In this document: positions 7,031 to 11,354 of the stretch, piece after piece
Layout: each line of letters opens with the position of its first letter
How positions within the stretch are numbered: position 1 is the first letter of the stretch
Assembly: GCA_963706515.1 (NCBI GenBank)
Contig: CAVPMW010000001.1
Location: 1 to 11,354, forward strand
Direction of reading: 5' to 3'
Source: CAVPMW01 sp963706515
Lineage (GTDB): Bacteria; Chloroflexota; Anaerolineae; Anaerolineales; UBA4823
Length of the DNA stretch: 11,354 nt
Program-made: the position numbers and the translations under genes
The notes under the pieces: model-generated
Database searches by the model: none
Told to the model about the DNA's origin: nothing
The model's input: only the letters and a program-made list of their open reading frames with translations

Positions 7031-8152
7031 TTACCCCGGATCGACCCCTACCGGTCTGCGCCGCTCCAGGGAGTGCCCCAAAAGCCGCTCGATCGTGCGG
7101 ACCATCGGCAGGTCCTCCTGGGTAGCGAGTGTCAGGGCGGTGCCCAGCCTGGTCATGCGACCGGTGCGCCCAATGCGGTGGGTGTAGGCAATCGCAGTAT
7201 CGGGCATGTCGAAGTTGATCACGTGCGAGATTTGGGATACATCGATCCCCCGTGCGGCGATATCGGTGGCGACCAGCACCTTGACCCGCCCGCTGCGGAA
7301 GTTATCCATCGCCTCCTGACGCCGGGTCTGGGACAGGTTGCCCTGCAGCGACGTCGCCGGCAGTCCGGCTTTGACCAGCTGGTCGGCGAGCTTCTTGGCG
7401 CGGTGTTTCGTCCGCGTAAAGACCAGCACCTTCCCGCTGCCGGACTGGTGCAGGATCTCCAGCAGCACCTCGGCTTTCCGGGTTTGCTCCACCGAATACA
7501 CTGCATGACCGACGGTTTCGACCGGGCGCGAAGCGCCCAGCTCGACCGTGGCTGGGTGATGCAAAATATCCTTGGCCAGCGAGCGGATTTCATCCGGCAT
7601 CGTAGCCGAGAAAAGCAGAGTCTGGCGCGTGGCTGGCACTGCGCCAAGAATGCGCCGGATGTCGGGCAAGAATCCCATATCGAACATCCGGTCGGCTTCA
7701 TCCAATACCAGGATTTCAATCGAATTCAATTTGGCTGCCCCCTGCCCCATCAAATCCAGCAAGCGACCCGGGCAGGCAACAGCAATCTCGGCGCCGGCGC
7801 GCAAACCCTTAATTTGCGGCTGCGCGCCCACCCCACCATAAATGGTGAGGCTGCGCAATCCGGTCTGGCGACCGAGAGTGCCAATGGCGGTGTGGGTCTG
7901 CTCAGCCAGCTCGCGGGTGGGAGAAATAATGAGGGCGCGCAGCTTACCGCGCGGCCCTTTGAGCAGCTGCTGGAGGATAGGCAGGACAAAAACAGCCGTC
8001 TTCCCGGTACCCGTTTGGGACAGGCATAACAAATCTCGCCCTTCTAAAATGAATGGGATAGCCTTTTGTTGAACCGGGGTTGGAGTGTCGTAGCCAGCAG
8101 CTGAGATTCCAGCGTTGATCTGGCGTGTAAAACCGAACGAATCAAAATCCAC
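7031..8152 (-). CDS. rhlE: DEAD-box ATP-dependent RNA helicase, RhlE-type
   Basis: A 373-residue RNA helicase that unwinds structured RNA, with a role in ribosome assembly or mRNA turnover in its family. All core motifs are present: Q motif (F6 to Q28, with TPTPVQQKAIP), SQTGTGKT (45-52), PTRELAEQ (78-85), YGG (105-107), CPGR (127-130, usually TPGR), DEAD (151-154), SAT (182-184), VLVFTRT (242-248), ATDIAARGID (295-304) and HRIGRTGR (325-332). The opening MDFDSFGF closely resembles RhlE. The protein stops about 40 residues after motif VI, so it is a minimal helicase without the basic tail of longer homologues. The start is GTG at 8152 with AAAGGA 6 nt upstream. It follows the RRM gene on the same strand, separated by 149 bp with a large hairpin; with RNase J nearby, the theme is RNA metabolism. 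Confidence 0.95.
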   Translation of the reverse strand: MDFDSFGFTRQINAGISAAGYDTPTPVQQKAIPFILEGRDLLCLSQTGTGKTAVFVLPILQQLLKGPRGKLRALIISPTRELAEQTHTAIGTLGRQTGLRSLTIYGGVGAQPQIKGLRAGAEIAVACPGRLLDLMGQGAAKLNSIEILVLDEADRMFDMGFLPDIRRILGAVPATRQTLLFSATMPDEIRSLAKDILHHPATVELGASRPVETVGHAVYSVEQTRKAEVLLEILHQSGSGKVLVFTRTKHRAKKLADQLVKAGLPATSLQGNLSQTRRQEAMDNFRSGRVKVLVATDIAARGIDVSQISHVINFDMPDTAIAYTHRIGRTGRMTRLGTALTLATQEDLPMVRTIERLLGHSLERRRPVGVDPG

Positions 8153-8198
8153 AGTAAATCCTTTAAGTTAGTCGATTGATCTGGTCCCAGACCTGATG

Positions 8199-8271
8199 GC
8201 CTGGCACCCGTCATGTTTCCTGACAGATCGCCAAGAAATATGACAGGCACCAGGCTCTCAGTTAGACTGAG
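8199..8271. repeat. Structured intergenic region: long imperfect inverted repeat plus short hairpin
   Basis: Arms 8199-8219 and 8235-8255 form an inverted repeat matching at 17 of 21 positions with a 15-nt centre. The outer ends contain GCCTGGCACC and GGTGCCAGGC-like sequence. Directly beside it, 8257-8271 is a perfect hairpin, CTCAGT-TAG-ACTGAG. Both lie between the RRM gene stop and the helicase GTG, and would fold in a joint transcript. There is no U-tract. It may be a REP-like element or an RNA-processing or stability structure. Confidence 0.55.
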
Positions 8272-8301
8272 TACCCATCTGGTTTGATAATCAGTTGGAG
8301 T

Positions 8302-8631
8302 TTAATATCGCCGCGAACCGCCGCGCGGGCTGTGCTTGGTGCTACCATAGCGGTTGTTGCCGTACCCTCCCGAGGTGCGCTCTTCGCGCGGACGGGCGAT
8401 ATTGACAGTTAGCTCGCGGTCCCCCAGGCTGTAGCTGTTGAACATTTGAATAGCTTTTTCCACTTCGCTCTGATTGCTCATCACAATAAAGCCAAAACCT
8501 TTCGAACTGCCGGTCGAACGGTCCTTGATTAAATCTACAGATTCTACTGTGCCTGCCTGCGCAAACAATGTACGTAGCTCGTCTTCTGTAGTCGTGTAGG
8601 AAAGATTTCCAACGTAAAGCTTTGTTTCCAT
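8302..8631 (-). CDS. RRM-domain RNA-binding protein with Gly/Arg-rich tail
   Basis: A 109-residue RNA-binding protein of the bacterial Rbp type. One RNA recognition motif spans about residues 3-80, with RNP2 LYVGNL (5-10) and RNP1 KGFGFIVM (44-51), whose aromatic residues stack on RNA bases. A short tail (81-109) is rich in Gly, Arg, Ser and Tyr (SGGYGNNRYG), as in cyanobacterial and Chloroflexota Rbp proteins. In those groups such proteins are often cold-induced and act as RNA chaperones. ATG 8631 has AAGGAG upstream at a somewhat long 11 nt. A terminator-like hairpin lies in the leader. The RhlE-type helicase follows on the same strand, a pairing that suggests a shared role in resolving RNA structure (inference). 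Confidence 0.93.
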   Translation of the reverse strand: METKLYVGNLSYTTTEDELRTLFAQAGTVESVDLIKDRSTGSSKGFGFIVMSNQSEVEKAIQMFNSYSLGDRELTVNIARPREERTSGGYGNNRYGSTKHSPRGGSRRY

Positions 8632-8657
8632 GATCCAAAAATCTCCTTGTAGATGTT

Positions 8658-8696
8658 AAAAAAAGAACCACCGGCCTTACAGAAGGGGTCGGCGGT
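8658..8696 (-). terminator. Terminator-like hairpin in the leader of the RRM gene, possible attenuator
   Basis: On the minus strand 8696-8667 folds as ACCGCCG...CGGTGGT (one G-T pair), a small internal loop, then CCTT-CTGT-AAGG. It is followed at once by TCTTTTTTT (complement of 8666-8658). The element lies between the putative promoter (8725-8733) and the AAGGAG of the RRM gene, so it would stop most transcripts before the gene unless refolded. It could instead terminate carD readthrough. Confidence 0.6.
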
Positions 8697-8724
8697 AACT
8701 GTACCCAATAGCAAGTCAATGCCT

Positions 8725-8733
8725 ATTGTACCA
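8725..8733 (-). promoter_or_regulatory. Extended -10 promoter of the RRM gene
   Basis: TGGTACAAT on the minus strand matches an extended -10 (TGnTAnnnT). No good -35 is seen at 16-18 nt. Initiation near 8718 gives a leader of about 87 nt. Confidence 0.45.
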
Positions 8734-8827
8734 CATCCCTCGGCTTGCACTCAGGCTCTTCGACCCGAAATGGACCGCCAGGTCACCTGCTTGCAGAGGC
8801 GTATCCCCGCTCAGTCATTATCTGGGC

Positions 8828-9313
8828 TCAAGCGCCATTCCCCAGGTACCCATCGATTTCGCCGCTTGTCTCGGTTTGAGACAGCCCGCTCGTCGTAGAC
8901 CACTCCAGGATCAAGGCATCCCGGGTCTGCTTAAACAGGTTTTTTTCAAAATAGTTCAAGGGTTTCTCAGCATTGAGCCCATTGAGGTCTCGGATAACTT
9001 CACAGATTCCCTGGAAGGTGCCCCTACCGATCCGCTTTTCCAATTCGCTGCGTCTTTGGCGAAAATCGCCATCCAACGAAACCGGTGAGCTTTTAAGCAA
9101 GGCGCGGTACCGGTCGAGCTGGCTTTTGGGGGTTAAAGGCCGCAGTCCGCCTTCCGTCTGGTCGCCAACCGGCACCCAAACTGTGGTTTTGAAAAAATCC
9201 ACGCGGTAAAAGGGGTGCGTGCCATTGCCTGACAAATTTGTGTCTTCGATCGACACAATTGTCCCCACCCCGAAGTTCTTATGAACGACCTGATCGCCCT
9301 TGTTGAAGTCCAT
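8828..9313 (-). CDS. carD: CarD/CdnL-family RNA polymerase-binding transcription regulator
   Basis: A 161-residue protein, close to the length of mycobacterial CarD. The N-terminal CarD_CdnL_TRCF domain (about residues 1-70) has FNKGDQVVHKNFGVGTIVSIED, YRVDFFKTTVWVPV and GLRPL. This Tudor-like module binds the RNA polymerase beta subunit and is shared with the repair factor Mfd. The C-terminal helical part (about 75-150, with RYRALL, RRSELEKRIGRG and NYFEKNLFKQTRDALI) matches the DNA-contacting half that stabilises open promoter complexes. ATG 9313 is preferred over an upstream frame start at 9412 because AGGAAGG lies about 5 nt upstream and the family consensus begins here. The upstream extension would run through a leader hairpin. 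The gene is divergent from rnj and has its own promoter. Confidence 0.93.
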   Translation of the reverse strand: MDFNKGDQVVHKNFGVGTIVSIEDTNLSGNGTHPFYRVDFFKTTVWVPVGDQTEGGLRPLTPKSQLDRYRALLKSSPVSLDGDFRQRRSELEKRIGRGTFQGICEVIRDLNGLNAEKPLNYFEKNLFKQTRDALILEWSTTSGLSQTETSGEIDGYLGNGA

Positions 9314-9360
9314 TTTTCCTTCCTCTCCGTTCCTGCCGCTTGCCGTCCGCTCACCGGGAT

Positions 9361-9394
9361 AAAAAAACAGCCAGTCCTGCATAAGGACTGGCTG
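9361..9394 (-). terminator. Strong terminator-like hairpin in the carD leader, probable attenuator
   Basis: CAGCCAGTCC (9368-9377) and GGACTGGCTG (9385-9394) form a perfect 10-bp stem with a 7-nt loop. On the minus strand it is followed directly by seven T (complement of 9367-9361), a textbook intrinsic terminator. It lies 47 bp upstream of the carD ATG and about 25 bp after the probable transcription start. No minus-strand gene lies upstream for it to terminate, so it acts on the carD transcript itself. Confidence 0.8.
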
Positions 9395-9426
9395 CGATTC
9401 CACAAATCCCAAGTAAGATTACACTA

Positions 9427-9435
9427 ATTATATCA
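9427..9435 (-). promoter_or_regulatory. Extended -10 promoter of carD
   Basis: TGATATAAT on the minus strand is a perfect TATAAT with the extended TGn. The -35 is poor. Start near 9420 gives a 107-nt leader that includes the attenuator hairpin. Confidence 0.6.
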
Positions 9436-9491
9436 CATCCCAAGGTCCCAAAGGAATTACCGGTTCACCTCTACTCCCAACTTTGAATATT

Positions 9492-9603
9492 TAGGAGTTA
9501 CGCAGTTGAATGAGAAAGTCCGAAAATGGGCGATAGGTGGGCGCTAGCGCCCACCTATCACCCCATTTTTCGGTCATATTCCTTTTGAACTGCGCAACTC
9601 CTA
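9492..9603. mobile_element. 112-bp palindromic MITE-like element, copy 2
   Basis: Terminal inverted repeats TAGGAGTTACGCAGTTGAA (9492-9510) and the complement of 9585-9603 match at 17 of 19 positions. TA lies at both ends, and the core 9520-9573 is a near-perfect palindrome around GGGCGCTAGCGCCC. It has the same total length as copy 1 and no coding capacity. It occupies the divergent region between the carD promoter (9427-9435) and the putative rnj promoter (9630-9638), leaving both -10 elements intact but supplying their upstream sequence. Confidence 0.8.
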
Positions 9604-9629
9604 TTATTAATACTATTCTTACGTTTATG

Positions 9630-9638
9630 TGTTATTAT
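9630..9638 (+). promoter_or_regulatory. Possible extended -10 promoter of rnj
   Basis: TGTTATTAT fits an extended -10 (TGnTATTAT). No clear -35 is seen. A start near 9645 would give a leader of about 215 nt before the rnj ATG. Confidence 0.35.
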
Positions 9639-9862
9639 GAACCCGTTATGTAGCGCCAATGCCTTTTACTGTTTTGCTCTGATTCCCCCGCTCGACCCCC
9701 CGTCCCGCAAAGATATCAGAAATCTTCAGAAACCCAGGCTAGCCTTGCTGGAGCCGTGCGTTTGCATGGCACAGGGGTGGTCAGCCTGCATAGCAAACAG
9801 CATTAGAGCCTTTTGGCGGCATTGCAACCATATTTTAGATGAAGGAAATAACGAACATTACG
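9639..9862 (+). other. Presumed 5' leader of rnj, no gene seen
   Basis: This stretch holds no convincing gene. A 77-codon frame from 9637 has no ribosome binding site and overlaps the -10 element. The clearest structure is a small hairpin at 9753-9770, GCCGTGC-GTTT-GCATGGC, with one G-T pair. RNase mRNAs are often self-regulated through long leaders, so the length is noteworthy, but no known riboswitch is recognised. Confidence 0.4.
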
Positions 9863-11354
9863 ATGAGTAAGAATTTGAAAATAATTCCCCTGGGCGGCCT
9901 GGGGGAAATAGGAAAAAATATAACCATACTGGAATACGGCCGCAACCAAATTATTATTGACTGCGGGGTCAAGTTCCCCGAAAGCGATGAGTACGGCATT
10001 GACCTCGTCCTGCCCCAATTCGATTACATCCTGAAAAACCAGGATATCTTGCGCGGGATTGTGCTCACGCATGGGCACATGGATCACATCGGCGGGCTGC
10101 CTTATTTGTTGAAACATCTTAATCATGCGCCGGATGGCATCCCTATATACGGCACTGACCTGACGCTCGGCATGCTCGAGCGCAAGCTGGAAGAGATGCA
10201 GGTGCTGGAGTACGCCAACCTGCAGGTGATCGCTGACCACCAGACCTTGCAGCTGGGTCCGTTCCGGATCAGTCCCTTCGCGGTTGCCCATTCGATCCCG
10301 GCTGCCGTAGGGCTGGTTATCGACACTCCGCTTGGCGCGGTTGTGCACACCGGCGACTACAAGCTGGACGAGACGCCCACGGGCGGTCGCACGACGGACC
10401 TCGCACGCCTGCGCCAGCTCACCCCGCATGGTGTGCTGGCATTGCTGTCTGACAGCACGAATGCCGACCGGCCGGGTCGTACGCCTACCGAGCAGCTGGT
10501 CGCCGATACGCTGGATGAGCTGTTTGCCGAAGCTAAAGGCGGGCGCATTATCATCGCCACCTTTTCCTCGCTGCTGGCCCGCCTGCAGGAGATTATCCGC
10601 CTGGCAGACAAGTACGGGCGTAAGGTAGCCCTCACCGGTCGCAGCCTGCAGCAAAACGTGGAGCTGGCCCGCGACCTGGGATACCTGAAAGTGCCCGCCG
10701 GTCTGCTGGTCGATCTGCGCAGCAAAGTGCCGGACGAGAAACTCGTCATTCTTGCCACCGGGTCCCAGGGAGAGCCCCGCTCGGCCCTGAACCGCATGGC
10801 GAGGGGCGAGCACCCGCAAGTCCAGGTGCACGCAGGCGACACGGTGATCATTTCCGGCGGAACCATCCCGGGCAACGAGGTGGATGCGGCTGAGATGTTG
10901 AACAATCTCTTCGCCCGCGGCGCAAATGTTATCTACGGACCGCTGGCGACCGTGCACGTTTCCGGGCACGGCAGCCGGGAAGATATGCGTCTCATGCTGG
11001 AGGCGGTAGCCCCTCGCTTCCTGATCCCGGTGCACGGCGAGATGCGCCATCTCCACCTGCACGCCCGCCTGGCTGTGCAGAACGGGCTGGACGCCCAGGA
11101 TATCTTCATCCTGCAGAATGGGTCGACCTGGGAGACCGATGGCGAAAATGCCTGGCTCGCTGAGCCGGTTCCCGCCGGAGATGTCTACGTGGATGGCGCC
11201 CTGGTGGGTGAATCCGCGGAACGCCTCATGCGTGACCGGGAACAGCTCTCTCAGGATGGATTGGTAATCGTCAATGTGCCCGTTGACCGGCAGCGCAAGC
11301 TGGTCGGTGAGCCGCGCATCCTGAGCCGCGGTTTCTCTGACCTGGATGTGTCTG
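9863..11354 (+). CDS. rnj: Ribonuclease J, 3' end outside window
   Basis: RNase J is a metallo-beta-lactamase/beta-CASP nuclease with 5'-3' exo- and endonuclease activity in mRNA decay and rRNA maturation. The frame is open for 497 codons to the window edge with no frameshift. The start MSKNLKIIPLGGLGEIGKN is canonical. Metal-site motifs are all present: HGHMDH (70-75), H143 in AHSIP, D165 in HTGDYK and H391 in PVHGEMRHL. The beta-CASP signatures are LSDSTNAD (195-202), IATFSS (231-236), TGRSLQQN (258-265), ATGSQGEP (298-305), SGGTIPGNE (331-339) and HVSGHGS (365-371). The linker and start of the C-terminal domain follow from about 440; full-length family members have about 550 residues, so roughly 50-60 are missing. 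AAGGA is 16 nt upstream, which is long. The gene diverges from carD. Confidence 0.96.
   Translation, partial: MSKNLKIIPLGGLGEIGKNITILEYGRNQIIIDCGVKFPESDEYGIDLVLPQFDYILKNQDILRGIVLTHGHMDHIGGLPYLLKHLNHAPDGIPIYGTDLTLGMLERKLEEMQVLEYANLQVIADHQTLQLGPFRISPFAVAHSIPAAVGLVIDTPLGAVVHTGDYKLDETPTGGRTTDLARLRQLTPHGVLALLSDSTNADRPGRTPTEQLVADTLDELFAEAKGGRIIIATFSSLLARLQEIIRLADKYGRKVALTGRSLQQNVELARDLGYLKVPAGLLVDLRSKVPDEKLVILATGSQGEPRSALNRMARGEHPQVQVHAGDTVIISGGTIPGNEVDAAEMLNNLFARGANVIYGPLATVHVSGHGSREDMRLMLEAVAPRFLIPVHGEMRHLHLHARLAVQNGLDAQDIFILQNGSTWETDGENAWLAEPVPAGDVYVDGALVGESAERLMRDREQLSQDGLVIVNVPVDRQRKLVGEPRILSRGFSDLDVS

Noticed and set aside
7073..8029. Plus-strand open frame of 318 codons
   Set aside because: It is antisense to the complete DEAD-box helicase and has no recognisable domain.
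8044..8250. 68-codon minus-strand frame at the helicase start
   Set aside because: It overlaps the helicase N-terminus in another frame and spans the intergenic inverted repeat.
4127..9603. The two palindromic repeats as a CRISPR array or composite transposon
   Set aside because: There are only two copies, 5.3 kb apart, with long ordinary genes between them, no spacers, no cas genes and no transposase.
9637..9870. 77-codon plus-strand frame before rnj
   Set aside because: Its ATG overlaps the putative -10, it lacks a Shine-Dalgarno, is Cys/Pro-rich without pattern, and overlaps the rnj start out of frame.
9803..11062. Minus-strand open frame of 419 codons
   Set aside because: It is antisense to RNase J, whose motifs are all in the plus frame. 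The minus translation shows no family motif and exists only because of the GC-rich codon pattern.

Overview
The window reads as bacterial chromosome, most likely from an uncultured Chloroflexota (Anaerolineae-like) genome. That guess rests on the mix of genes: an RNase J, a CarD-type RNA polymerase-binding protein, an RRM protein with a Gly/Arg tail, a short RhlE-type helicase, a GAF-PAS histidine kinase with a NarL-type partner, and a very large secreted multicopper oxidase with an unusual N-terminal half. It is an inference from protein style, not from a database match. No rRNA, tRNA or CRISPR array is visible.

Left region (1-3278, minus strand): the 5' part of a large exported multicopper oxidase gene. 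It starts at 3278 with a good ribosome binding site and runs off the left edge. The protein can be followed almost residue by residue, but only by switching frame about 20 times. Two copper-ligand motifs, HLHGG and HDH, are present.

Middle-left region (3279-6912, minus strand, visibly more AT-rich): a 41-codon small ORF, a receiver-like protein with Asn where the phosphorylated Asp should be, a bidirectional terminator, and a two-component operon (GAF/PAS histidine kinase followed by a NarL/LuxR-type response regulator). The operon has a clear TTGACA/TAAAAT promoter. The kinase has one apparent frameshift that scrambles its last 16 residues. A 112-bp palindromic mobile element lies just after the regulator stop codon.

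Right region (7009-11354): an RNA-metabolism block. On the minus strand are a CarD-like protein, an RRM RNA-binding protein and an RhlE-type DEAD-box helicase. On the plus strand RNase J diverges from carD and runs off the right edge. Its 497 visible codons are open throughout. Both carD and the RRM gene have an extended -10 promoter followed by a terminator-like hairpin plus U-tract before the ribosome binding site, which suggests attenuation in both leaders. A second 112-bp palindromic element sits between the divergent carD and rnj promoters. The two copies differ by compensating changes on both arms of the hairpin.

Working picture: the kinase-regulator pair and the phospho-dead receiver may tune expression of the downstream oxidase (inference from order and strand). 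The right-hand block is housekeeping transcription and RNA turnover, with leader-level control.
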